NCBI GenBank assembly: GCA_905331475.1
Contig: CAJNYU010002243.1
Coordinates: forward strand, 1 to 64,000
Source of the DNA: Rotaria socialis
Lineage: Eukaryota > Rotifera > Eurotatoria > Philodinida > Philodinidae
Direction: 5' to 3'
Length of the DNA: 64,000 bases
The stretch's first letter is position 1. Each line of letters starts with the position of its first letter. Both the position numbers and the translations under genes were made by a program. Shown here one piece after another: positions 1-10,937 of this stretch. A model generated the notes under the pieces. That model saw nothing but the letters and a program-made list of their open reading frames with translations. It did not search any database and had not been told where the DNA came from.

Positions 1-1456
1 TATATATATCGAAAAAAAAAAGAATATAATAGATTAACACGTTGAGAAGAGTGAAACGGACAAGTGCGGTCATATATGCAGACACATCAGCATGATGATT
101 CATCGTCAAACAAACAATCGAATTTTATCAAGAAAAGATTTCTGTAATTTCTACAGTCGCTCTTTTTGCTAATAAAAAAACTTCGGGTTTTCGCTATTTT
201 ACTTTTCGCTCATTTTTTTTCGCTATTATAATTTTCGCCCTTTTTTTTCCGCTGAAAATACCTTTCGCTATTATAATTTTCGCTCAATCGACACCATATC
301 AGATATCATGTAAAATATTTCTTTTGTCTGAAATGCAATCAACTATTGAACTACGAAAAGCACATAGGCTTTTCTCTAGTTTGATTTAAAAAACAAAGAG
401 CAAATGAAAAAAATGCGTGAAAGGTGTAAATAACGGTTGTGCCATTCGCTCTGTGAACATGTATGATCAACTATATCCAATTTATTTTCGGTATTACAAC
501 AGCGCCATGCAAAAAAATGACGTCGATAGATTATCAGGAAGCTTTGACTATTTTGATGAACACGCTCGACTTTATAGTAGTCATTGAATTCGATCTGAGA
601 TTACTATTTCATAGACAAGAATGATAGTCCGACAACGTTTACGTTTTTCGTATTAGAAACCTCATGAACTTCGAATATCTTTAAAAAACGAGCTCTTTTG
701 CATTATCTCATGGATCTAGTACACATTGATTTATAAACTTTTTATCTCCATCGTATTTTCACTGTAGCATAATTAGTAAACTATCAAGTAGCCACGCTTA
801 TAATAATATTGATAGAATAGAATTGATTCTTGAGTTGATTCAAACAAGCAAATCGACGCCAACTTTTAGAACACTGAAAGGTGAACAATGTTTCGTCAGC
901 AATTTCAAACGGTAAGAATATACAATAGAAAAAGAATCTTGTTAACATCAAATGTGAAGTTCAAAGCTATTGCTAAAAATTTGTTTCAACACTTAAATAT
1001 AGTCACTTTAGAATCAGTTTTTCGAGGGCGGCTATTTGAAGTCTGATCTTGTTGTAGAGTGTTCAGATCGTTATCTCGCACGATTATGGAGACAGGTAAG
1101 GAAGAGAGTCAATATTATTTTTAACTGATATGTTAAATCTAGTTACAATTTATACAAAACAATTCTTTACATATATCTCAAGAGTACGCAATAATTGTTA
1201 GAAACTACACAACAAAATATGATCACCATGTATTTTATTAAAAGAATAAAATTCAAGCCGTTTTTCTCTATGCTCATTTAACATTATAAAATAGAAAAAA
1301 AGCTGATGACAACAATGCTGATGGCATTGTATTTCTTTTTCATCACTTGTTCTCGTGTTTCGTTTTTTTTTTGACTTTCATTGTTACAAAGAAAACAAAT
1401 TCAATTAGTAACCATCATTTATTTAATAGTTCTGTTGATTGCCAAGTGAAGCGACA
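1..1456. other. Non-coding 5' flank of the SAXO gene
   Basis: No gene is supported here. The stretch holds a short pyrimidine-rich TTTCGCT repeat cluster (188-284). It also holds a possible two-exon upstream open frame on the + strand (888-911 and 1018-1095, discussed in the findings). The frame of the following gene is closed by TGA at 1436-1438, so that gene must start downstream of it. Confidence 0.5.
188..284. repeat. Short TTTCGCT-type direct repeat cluster
   Basis: A 21-bp unit, TTTCGCTATTATAATTTTCGC, occurs exactly at 218-238 and again at 263-283, 45 bp apart. Shorter TTTTCGCT pieces lie between and before them. It looks like a decayed local duplication. No function is suggested. Confidence 0.6.
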
Positions 1457-3434
1457 ATGAAATTGGAGAACGTGGACGCTACTAAATTAAAAATTGCTGA
1501 TTTACCAAAATTTAATAAATGTCCTTGTGAACTATGCGATGATGGTTGCTTTGATCGAGCTGGCAATGAACATTATCCGGAATGTCGACGACGAGGACCA
1601 CAACGAACACAATTACCGCAAGGAGCTCGTTGTCCACTTTCACATTATAAAGGATCGTTTTTAGCTGCAACAACTATTTTCAGTGGAGCTTCTCCTCATC
1701 GTCGTCAAGCGATTCCACCTCCAGCTGATAATGAAATACCTATATCATTCAAACATGCATCTATGTCTGGTATTAGCACACAAAGAGAACATTATCAGCC
1801 ACCACCGAACATGCCAAAAGACAAAGAAAACGTTCCAGCGGCAGCCAAACAAGTATTTTTTCTACAAAAAATTTCATAGACTAGTATCGCTCGTTTTTTT
1901 CACGTCAGGTGGATCATTTAGCACTAGCACGTCTAGTACCGATGGAAACTCAAACTCAATATCAAGTTGAATATGTTGAAAAACCAGTTATACCCGTATC
2001 ACGTCGTCCAGTGCACAATCCAGTGAAAGAATCTCAGTGAACATTCTTTATTTGTTTTCTGTCTTCTCTTTATATATTCATTGTAATCATCTATCTAGAT
2101 TAAATTTAACTGAACCAAGTGCAGCGATTGCATCTCAAACAACAACTCGAGCTCATTTTAAATCATGGAATACAGCACCTTCACATCCATACAGTGAAGT
2201 CCCAGCTAGTGCTGGTTAGAATTTGTTAAAATGATAGTTCCCTTTGTTTTTCTCATATAAAATATTTTGCCATCTTAGGTCATATTCTTTTTCCTGGTAA
2301 AGATCGTAACTTTAATACAACAAGTGGAAGTACATTTCTATCGTATCCAAGCGGATCACATGTAAAACCAGCTGTTCATCTTGAACATAGTGGAAATCTC
2401 AAAATATCTGGTAAGCTTTTTAAAATGATCTTCAAATTTAATTTCAATAAGAAATAGGTTCAATGGATTTACTGACAAATTATCGACATGATTATGTTAC
2501 TCCTGAATTATCATCAATAAAACCTAGTCCAACTGAAAATAAAAAAGGAACACAAGAAGAAAAAGTTTATACGCGTCGTCCAATGAATGGAGTTTCTCAG
2601 ACGACATACGATTTTCGTCCATATTCAAAACAACGTCCAACAGCACCAGCTGATACCGAACCGTTTCTATCTCAAATTAAAATAGGAAATACATATACAC
2701 CGATAGAAAAGTCATTTTTCCATAGGAAATTTTTTTCGTAAAACAAACAATTCCTTTTTTGTTTTTAGAGATAGTCAATATCGAGCTGATTATCCAGGCC
2801 ATAATACAAATCAACATCCTCGACAACAAATTGTAGCACCAAAAGATTATCATCAACCCTATATGCCACCAATGCAAAAGATGGACACTATGACAATTAC
2901 ACAAGTAATTGTAATTTAAATAGTTCTCACAAGAATAATATCTATTTGATTCTACAGAGAGATTTTCAACCAATTGAAATCAGTGCTCTACCGCGTATTC
3001 GACTTATACCATTAAAATCAAATTTATCCGTAAATGATTCAGCGGGTCCAATGGAAAATATGACGATGTCACGATTTCACTATCAACCATATGAACCAGC
3101 AATATCTAAACGAAACTATGGAGAATTAATGCCTAATCTTTATATTCCACCAATGGAAAAATTTCAAGGTACAACAACAACACGTGAAACATATCAAGGA
3201 AGATCAGGTAATTGAAAGTTTTACTAAATAAATAAAATAGCATTGATCGATTTAGGTATACCTGCACGTGCTTGTATTCCCGAACAAGAAACAATTCGTC
3301 AAGTAGGTGAACATGATCATAATACAAATTATCGAATGGATTATCATCCACATGGTGTTAGTTTATGTGCTGCTAAAGCCTATACGATTGCTCAAAAGAA
3401 CGAAACAACTGCAACGTCGATACCTACTCAATGA
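1457..3434 (+). CDS. SAXO: Stabilizer of axonemal microtubules (SAXO/FAM154-like)
   Basis: Eight exons: 1457-1852, 1909-2036, 2099-2214, 2279-2410, 2458-2710, 2769-2904, 2958-3207, 3256-3434. All have GT-AG ends and phases that close, giving 529 residues. The N-terminal Cys-rich motif CPCELCDDGC matches the start of human SAXO1/SAXO2. The body carries the recurrent Mn-type microtubule-binding signature, seen here as ISTQREHYQ, MDLLTNYRHDY, QTTYDFRPYS, MTMSRFHYQPY and TTTTRETYQG. In the family these proteins bind and stabilise axonemal and centriolar microtubules, which fits a ciliated rotifer. The ATG at 1457 is the first in frame after a TGA at 1436. Introns are 53-77 nt, typical for this window. 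Family assignment is strong; SAXO1 versus SAXO2 cannot be decided. Confidence 0.88.
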
Positions 3435-4067
3435 AATGAATTTATTTAACATATAACTTTGAGAATATTAAATAGTGAAACAAAAAAGAACGCGAGTGAA
3501 AAAGGTGTTATTTAATTTTCTATATAAAATTGACATTTCCTCTTTTTCCCACCTTCTTTATAATGAGTAACTTTTACTCAATTTCATTAAATTGTATCGA
3601 GTGTCGATGTTGAAGAAAACTGTACTGGCACTGTGGCTGATTTTAAATTATTTGAAATTTCGATCCGCCCATCGGTGAATATGGGCATTATTGAGTCACA
3701 TATTTACTTCAACTGACGATATTCTGTAAATAGATCTTGCGGAAGTTCTTCCTGGAAATATTTCCGTGCCGTCTATATAAAAAACAGTAACGTTGTACGA
3801 TCAATTCAGTATATTGTGCGTTCTTCATTTCTCTGGCAGTAAATATGAAAATACACAAAAAATATTTAGCTGCACTCTGTTGTTGCCATGATATATTATG
3901 GAAAAAACATTATGATCCTATTCCAATAACATTCTTGATCTTCTTTTTATTAAAAATTATGATGAAAACAGACATATTCTCAACATCAGAACAAAACACA
4001 GATACATTCTAATAATCCTAGACACTTATTTTTTGTTCCATTGCAAATATAAGAAATGATTATCGAT
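3435..4067. other. Intergenic, convergent gene ends
   Basis: About 630 nt lie between the stop codons of the convergent SAXO and TMEM147 genes. I see only AT-rich sequence with possible polyadenylation signals and no open frame of note. Confidence 0.5.
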
Positions 4068-5089
4068 CTAATTATTGTTTGGTAATGATACGTAGAGTTG
4101 GAGAGTTGGTAAACCAACGAAGATAGTAAATAAAAATCTTGATAATAAATGTATCCATGTTCCGAGACCAAATGCATGGACCAAAACTCTATTGTACAAG
4201 AAAAAACAAACAATAAGACATATTTTTTGCTAAAAGAATTAAAATCTTACTCTAAAATTAATGGTCGATAACAACATAAAATAAGTAAAACATTGATTAA
4301 TGGAATATAAGATTTGTTTAAATCATTACGAGTACGAAGCCAAATAAGCATAGCAACGGATAAATGATGAACCTAGAACAAAGCAAAAAAAAAAGAATTT
4401 CTTATCTTTCTGTTTTGCTATTTATCTTACTAAAGCAACATTTGAATCAAGACTCATTTGAATATATTTCCAATCGAATTCAATACCACGCGCTCCTACC
4501 CATAATGGTAAAAATCTAGGAAATACAAGAATGATTACTTTCTTTTTTTTTTTGTTTTTTATAAAATCAATATTCAAAACAAACTTTGTAACAACAAGTT
4601 CAGCTGAAGCCCAGCCAAGAGCAGCAACTAAATATTTGAGATCGGTTTTACCGCAAATACGTGTTATTACAAAATGTAAGCCAACCAGATCTAATATATC
4701 AACCGTATTTTTTAAGAATTCCTATAATTGATTTTATTTCAAATTTCAAATTCAAAATGAAAAGAACAATCTTACAGTTTTAACAACGAATGCTGATGAT
4801 TCATCGACCGGTGGAAAACATGTAGCTATAGTAAGCATTTTAATAAATTGAACAAATAAATAAAATGCAGCCGATTGAACACATTTCCAAAATGCGTTGT
4901 ATTCAGCTCTTGAAAAGAAAACAAGTAAAAGAAAAGATTTCATGATTGAATCTTTTAAGCTAAATCAATTTCAATAGCCCTAGGCAATCCCTCCTGTTTC
5001 CGGAATACTTACAAGCCAGAATATTTATAAGTTAATAAAACGGGACCACAGGCTAAAGCCAGACAATTTCCAAAATGAAATAAAGGCAT
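4068..5089 (-). CDS. TMEM147: Transmembrane protein 147
   Basis: Six exons on the minus strand (5089-5013, 4908-4776, 4721-4585, 4515-4431, 4372-4251, 4188-4068) join in phase to 224 residues, the same length as human TMEM147. Recognisable blocks are the start [68 protein letters not shown] and the C-terminal helix region. TMEM147 is a multi-pass ER and nuclear-envelope protein. It associates with the translocon as part of the GEL/multipass complexes with Nicalin and NOMO, assisting membrane protein biogenesis. Introns are 52-104 nt. The start is unambiguous because the conserved MxLFHFGNC begins there. Its 5' end faces the 5' end of the small gene at 5203, only 113 nt away, so the two may share a bidirectional promoter. 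Confidence 0.95.
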
Positions 5090-5202
5090 CTGAAATAGAT
5101 AATGAAAGCGCGTCTAATAAAAATAATAATTGTTTTGTTCAAGTAAAATTTTGTTCATTGTTTTATTTTTTACTTGTTTTTAAATTGACCATATTCTGTC
5201 AC

Positions 5203-5634
5203 ATGATCGATCTAATTGTTGCGTATCTCACTCTTATTGTTATCATATTGTTATTCATCATTGTTTTTTTAACTCTTTATATTATTCATGAACATCGAAG
5301 GAAAAACATAACTCAATTAAATCAAGATCAATATGTTGTACCATTACGCACTTTAAAAACGAATGAACGATCTAATGGTAATAACTCAAATTCTGTAATT
5401 CTCTCAGCTACACCCAAACGAACTCGACATCGAGTAAAATTAAATTTCTTTCTCAAAAAAAGATTCAATGTGTTTACTTCCTAGCCTCCAACACTATTTA
5501 TTCGTACACAAAACTCTCAAGGTTTTCTTCTATCCAACGGTGATCTATCATCTCTGTCAATTCATAATAAGAAATTAACTCAACATCATACGAAATCTAC
5601 GCTCGATCAGACAACTATTCATTTCGATAGTTAG
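5203..5634 (+). CDS. Small single-pass membrane protein, unknown
   Basis: I do not recognise this gene. Two exons, 5203-5433 and 5485-5634, join across a 51-nt GT-AG intron (donor CGA|GTAAAA, acceptor TTCCTAG) to give 126 residues. Without splicing the frame ends in a low-complexity tail. With splicing it continues in normal-looking coding sequence to TAG. Residues 1-30 are one very hydrophobic helix (MIDLIVAYLTLIVIILLF and onward) followed by HEHRRKN, so the N terminus is probably outside and the basic tail cytoplasmic. The remainder is Ser/Thr/Asn/Gln-rich with a short basic patch KRTRHR. An in-frame ATG at 5158 gives 15 more residues. The architecture resembles the gene at 49566. It may be regulated together with the divergent TMEM147. 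Confidence 0.6.
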
Positions 5635-5776
5635 AAAAACAAATAGAAGATCTCATTGTTTTATTTTTATTCTACAAAAAAAACAAAATCTTCAGGGACG
5701 ATAAACTATTTAAAAAAAAAGGAGGGGTGTAGAAAAAAAGAAGAAGGAAAACGTTATTTATTTTTTCTTCTAATTT

Positions 5777-6154
5777 TTAACGTAGTGGTCTCCATGATTG
5801 AAAGATTTCTTTATATGTTCGTCGTTTTTCAAATACTTCAGGAAAATCTTGAGGATGTCGCCGAACATAATCCCAAATATTCAGTTCTTTTTCTAGCATA
5901 CGTTGTTCACGAAATTTTCCCCACCATGAACCAAACAAGAATCCACCAACGATCGTTGCCGCATAAACAGGTCTTGCTGAAAAAAAAGGTCGACGTAAAT
6001 ACATATTACGCATTAATACCACTGCTGAAAAACCGATTGGAAAAAGAACACGAGCATCATATGGAGCCATAAAATATGGCAAACCCCAAACACGATAACG
6101 TGGATTATTAGCGTGGTCACGATCAATATCACCTGCACTTGGTTTTAAACCCAT
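5777..6154 (-). CDS. NDUFC2: NADH:ubiquinone oxidoreductase subunit C2
   Basis: A single exon encodes 125 residues, against 119 in human. The C-terminal block HPQDFPEVFEKRRTYKEIF aligns with HPEDFPEEDKKTYGEIF of NDUFC2 (B14.5b), and both end in a W/F-H/R-P-L/I-R tail. Two hydrophobic stretches, around residues 34-48 and 62-78, are the expected membrane helices. NDUFC2 is an accessory subunit of the mitochondrial inner-membrane complex I, in the proximal part of the membrane arm. The N-terminal third is rotifer-specific, with no clear counterpart in vertebrates. No splice signals are needed. Confidence 0.88.
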   Translation of the reverse strand: MGLKPSAGDIDRDHANNPRYRVWGLPYFMAPYDARVLFPIGFSAVVLMRNMYLRRPFFSARPVYAATIVGGFLFGSWWGKFREQRMLEKELNIWDYVRRHPQDFPEVFEKRRTYKEIFQSWRPLR

Positions 6155-6599
6155 GTCAAAAAGAATAACCTAAAAAATAGAGCATAATGTACCATTGAAA
6201 TGCATCGATATTTTTTGTTCTTTCTGATTACAAGAATTGAGCACTATGAATCGAAACTCTAACTTTCCATTCAAGCCACTATGATCCATGGTTGTTGATC
6301 TCTGGTTATCTATTATTAAAATTAGGAAAATTTCGCTAAAACAAAAAATCTTCTCCTCTATCGAAAGAAAAGAAAATTCGAATTTACTTTTTTCCTTGTA
6401 TATTCAAAAATAGTGATCTGTTCAATAAAAAGCCATCCTATTTCTAAGCTGTATTTTAATTAATTACAAAACCTGTACAAAGAGATCACAGAGTGACACG
6501 AATGAATTATAAAGGAATTCAGTTGTGTCATGAACTCAGAAACTGCTCCTATGATTATGCTCAACAAAATTTTGTCCAATAAACATAATTTGTTTTTAT
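6155..6599. other. Intergenic
   Basis: About 445 nt, AT-rich, lie between the 5' end of NDUFC2 and the 3' end of the next minus-strand gene. No open frame or structured RNA is evident. Confidence 0.45.
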
Positions 6600-7013
6600 T
6601 CAACACATTTTTTTAAACTCTTGCTTCACCTGAAATTTGATAATAGATAATTGAAATCCTACCTTTTTTGTTTGTGGTGAGAAAAGTGCTAAATGATCTT
6701 CTCTTATTTGTAATTTTCCATCTTTGGTCTCTTTCTTTTCAATTTCATCAAAATATCGATTGTATTCAGGATTCAATGATTTATTTGGTAGTAATTTATC
6801 TCGTTGTTCTTTTATTAATGGATGTGTATCTAACTCATCACCTGTTTCTCCACCTAAGATCGGATATGTACGCCATGGTTGTTGTCGAGCAAACGAACGA
6901 TTGGTAAATTCAAATGGTGACGTCTTATCATACTCTTGATCAAATGAACGACGACTAAGGCCAACATGATGTTCATCATGTTTATCACCCCATGGACCAA
7001 TGCCGGTCGACAT
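6600..7013 (-). CDS. Unrecognised 137-residue soluble protein
   Basis: I do not recognise the family. The open frame starts MSTGIGPWGDKHDEHH and is rich in charged and aromatic residues (PFEFTNRSFARQQPWRTYP, then NPEYNRYFDEIEKK). There is no signal peptide or membrane helix. The short Pro/Tyr/Arg-rich style recalls axonemal or mitochondrial small proteins, but this is only an impression. A GT...AG segment at 6662-6630 is an in-frame 33 nt without a stop. Removing it gives 126 residues, though 33 nt is shorter than the other introns seen here, so I favour read-through. The start lies 53 nt downstream of the INTS6 stop, unusually close for two separate animal genes. Confidence 0.6.
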   Translation of the reverse strand: MSTGIGPWGDKHDEHHVGLSRRSFDQEYDKTSPFEFTNRSFARQQPWRTYPILGGETGDELDTHPLIKEQRDKLLPNKSLNPEYNRYFDEIEKKETKDGKLQIREDHLALFSPQTKKVGFQLSIIKFQVKQEFKKMC

Positions 7014-7066
7014 ATTCTATATCAAAATTCTATCTAGAATATAAACAAATAGACAAAGAGAAACTA

Positions 7067-10000
7067 TCACATATAATCATCAAGTATAATCGAAGAAGAT
7101 GACGAAGATGGTTCATCTTCTCTTGATGTTGATTCAGTTACAATATTAATTTTATATTGAATAAGACGAGACTCAAACGATGGATTTAATCTTTGACATT
7201 CATAAATTAATTCATTAATTAAAGTTAATTTATATTCATTTGATGAATTAAATGTATCCAATAGAGTTAAAACTTCTACAAATACTGAAAATGAATTTTA
7301 ATTAAATTTTATCAAAATATTTTACCTTGATCAGCTTGACGACGAAATAATAATTTTACTTTCTTTTTAATTTCACGATATTTTTTTATTAAACGACGAC
7401 GATCATCATCTAATACAGTACCAATATCAAATGAAAAATGATTCATTGAATTATTATTTATTATTGATTCATTATCTGACTCTAAAAACGTAATTATTAG
7501 TATGGAGAGAAAAGTCGATTTCAAACAGGGTTGGCAGATCGAAAATTTAAAAATCAGAAAAAAGTCAGAAAGTGTATTTTTTCGTACTAAAATAGCTGAT
7601 TTGTTTTTCCAATAACACAGTATCATTTATTCTGTTTCTTCCTTTTCAATATCACTTTCATTTTTGGCATCCGTCAACTCATTCATACTTTAATTCTATT
7701 ATGTCAGCACTGGAACATGAAAACTGCAAGACAGGAATACATTCTCAATTAGCAACGCAGTAGCACAGGAAAAAATTCAAAGTGTCGAGGAAAATTTCAA
7801 AAATCGAAAATTTTCCGATGATATCGGACGATCTGGCAACCCTGATTTCAAAGAAAGTCTATCGAACCATCATCGGTGCTTGTAGTAGATATTGCAGGAC
7901 TCGGAGGACCACTATTACCACCACCACTACCAATGGATAGATGTCGACGATAAACATAATTCTTCAAAACTAAAGCTATACGAGAAATACAATGAAAATC
8001 AAAAGAAAAAATTCAATCAGAAATACATACGTGTACGTTTCTTCTTCATTCCACCTATTCCAGATGTTAACGTTGATTCTAATTGAGATCGTTTTCTAGA
8101 TGTTGCTTGCTGCGGTTGTGAGACAGCACTTGATCCGACTAATTCATCAATTTCATCGATTGGCTTTAAGAGAGAAAAAAATCATCAATATGAAAACTCC
8201 CCGGATTTTAACATATGTCTCTAGATATTACCGGACGTAATAGAGAACATGCGTAGTAATTCCATTGAACTCAAACTTATGGTACGAATAGAATCATTTT
8301 TCTGTCCTTCACTAGCGGGCATCATTCGTTTTATACGTACTTTATTAACTTTGAATGGATTTCCAAAGACATGTTGTCGAACTGGTTGAGCATCGATTTC
8401 TCTTAACGGAGCTATTTGTGAAGTGGCCCGAGGATATTCATCATAATTCGACATTTCTTTAATAGGTACAGAATGTAAAGCGTCTTCATCTTGTATTTCA
8501 TAGTTATTTGAATTTTGTAATAAATGTCGACGTAGTTTTATTACAACGTCTAGTAATTGTGGTCGTGGAATATCGAATACATTTCTTAATAAGAAGAAAA
8601 TAAAAATTTCTGGTATTATTACATATATATTTTTTGTTTTGTTGCTTACAAATATAATTGTAAAGGTTGTTGTTGTTTTGAATTTGATTTGGATTGTAAA
8701 ACGAAATTATTATGAATTGAGTCATCGCCTGGTTCATGTAAATCTACACTTGATGATGATGTTTTATCGAATAGAAGATCGGGACGTCTTCAATTAAATA
8801 GGAATAATAAATTCGATCAGTATACAGAAAAAATAAATACGAACAATGGAAGAAGATGAATCAGTGGCGGTGGTTTCTCTTGCATAGGTGGCCATCGATC
8901 AAGTTCAGATTTAGCTTGTGATCGAATTTTTTTCAAATAGCCAAGCATTTGTGGTGAAAGAAGAATCGTTGGTTGTGCTGGATTTTGTTTATCAAATGAT
9001 TCAAATACAAATTGGAGTTGTTTTCGTGTGAGTACTCGTCGCAATGGCTAAAAATAAAGAAATTGATTTAATGTTTCGAATTATTAAATCAATAAAATAC
9101 AGCTTACAGTGATATAATATGGGGGAATAGCTCGAAGATAAGCATCAAAACGATTCTGCCACGTTCGTGATACAGTTGAACCATGAGATTTATTTAATTC
9201 GTCTTTAAAAAGAAAATAATAAATAACATTGGTTGAATAATACAGAGTTTTTATTTCATTCAGTCTTTCTAAACGCTAGCTATATTAGCAGATATGAATA
9301 AGTATTTTCAAACAAGTTACAGAAATGTTCTACTCAATTTATTCCAACTGCTCATCATTACGACTGACACATCATCATCATCGAAAAACAAAAACTACTT
9401 TATTCTCAATATCGAAAACAAAAAAACGTTTGTAGTACATAATGATACTTACTGAGAAGTGTTGATAACTCCGGATAGTTGTATGGCATAACATATAAAT
9501 TAACAGATGTTAAATTTGTACTTGCTTTCAGATAGCCGAAAGGTGAACCAAGTTCCGTGGGTCCCAGACGAGAGGAACCTTGAACAAAGACCTAAACTAA
9601 AGATATGAAGATTTGTTTACTACACTGACTAACAAAACATACAGGCCAAGCCATTGTTGGTTGTCTTCGTTCAAGAATATACTGTGTTAAAGGCGATGGT
9701 TCCAATTCATATTTATCAAATGGAAATTTATCTGTAACAGTTGCACAAGGCACAGTTTGAAATTTAATTAAAGCATGTGCCGATCGCGATGGTAGAGAGA
9801 GCATGGCTGCTGTTGGCCAATAATCTTCTGGGATTGGCCAATTATATTCAGTTTTTTCTGTTTTGGGTAAAGAACGTGGAATCATGATCATTTTTCGACA
9901 TGAATGCCATGAACATCGTTCATTGTCTCCTATTTGTAGAAGAGAAATATGAATTTCGTTTCTTTTCGTTATTTGCTTACCTTCACTAATAACTTTTTCT

Positions 10001-10937
10001 AAATTTACAACAACACCAATTTGAATTTTTTGTACGAGTGACTCTAAACATTGAAGAAGTGCTCGTTGAGATGTAATTAAATATGAACGACCTATAATTT
10101 TTTTGGAGAAAAAAAACAGAGGCAAATGTTTGTATATAAAAAGCTCTAAATGATTTTACCACCGGTTACATCGCACATTGCAGTAATAGGTTGATCAATA
10201 GCGGCTGGAATGAATTGATTAGCCTGTATATCAGTTAGGCCAGTAACAGCTGCATTATTAGGATTGCCTAATGAAACTAGAGACGAAGCAGTAGCAGACA
10301 ATGCAAGTACAATAGCAAATAAACGTTGATCCCATCGAAATGGTTCTTTAGTTAATTCACTACCTAACGGGCCTGTATTCATTGGAATATTAATCTAAAA
10401 AGCGAGAAATAAAATAGATTTTGTAATGCATACAATATCTATATATTATACTTCATTTTGAACACCAGCTAATGTAGTTAGTTTTTGTTTATCTGTAATA
10501 ACAATGATAATAGATGGTTCCAATAAATGTGGAAATCGCCCACATCCATATGTATCATGATCGGCTGCATGTCGATTAAGATTAAGTAAATCAAATCCTT
10601 GTTTTATTGCTGAACCCATTTGTGTTAATCCAGTTGCTTCAAGACTTTTCAATTGATTTGTAAATACAGTCATTGGTTCTTTCCAACCGACTTTAACATT
10701 TAATGGTGGTTCATCGAGGGTTAATAACATATATCGATCTGTTCGAGCTGCGGCAGCATCTCGCTGTCTTATCTATATAGATCGACAAAGTATAAGAGTA
10801 AATCAAAGCGAGAAAATATGTATAACCTTTAAAAATTGTTCAATAGCTCCTTTACCGATATCAAAAAGAGTTGTGCCAAGATGAGTCATTTGATTCATTG
10901 ATGCTGAATTATCGAGGAGAAATATTACTACAGGCAT
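7067..10937 (-). CDS. INTS6: Integrator complex subunit 6
   Basis: Fourteen exons: 10937-10827, 10772-10452, 10394-10160, 10091-9981, 9929-9643, 9591-9453, 9202-9108, 9047-8845, 8787-8650, 8584-8341, 8163-8031, 7969-7868, 7481-7326, 7284-7067. They join in phase to 830 residues (human 887). The start MPVVIFLLDNSASMNQ is the von Willebrand A domain with its DxSxS metal site. Further matches to INTS6 include ELTKEPFRWDQRLFAIVL, MCDVTGG, LPFDKYELEPSPLTQ-like, FGYLKAST, DEDALHSVP, HVFGNPFKVNK and the C-terminal helical COOH domain. INTS6 belongs to the nuclear Integrator complex and helps recruit PP2A to attenuate RNA polymerase II transcription. The C-terminal linker is shorter than in human. 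Most introns are 51-70 nt; intron 12 is about 386 nt because a transposable element sits in it. Confidence 0.95.
7526..7844. mobile_element. Non-autonomous hAT-type MITE in INTS6 intron 12
   Basis: The element is 319 bp with 16-bp terminal inverted repeats: CAGGGTTGGCAGATCG at 7526-7541 and the complement of CAGGGTTGCCAGATCG at 7829-7844, one mismatch. It is flanked by a perfect 8-bp duplication, ATTTCAAA, at 7518-7525 and 7845-7852. An 8-bp duplication and a CAGGG terminus are typical of hAT transposons. There is no transposase frame. Removing the element and one duplication leaves an intron of about 59 nt, the usual size here. That independently supports both the insertion and the exon model. 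Confidence 0.9.
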
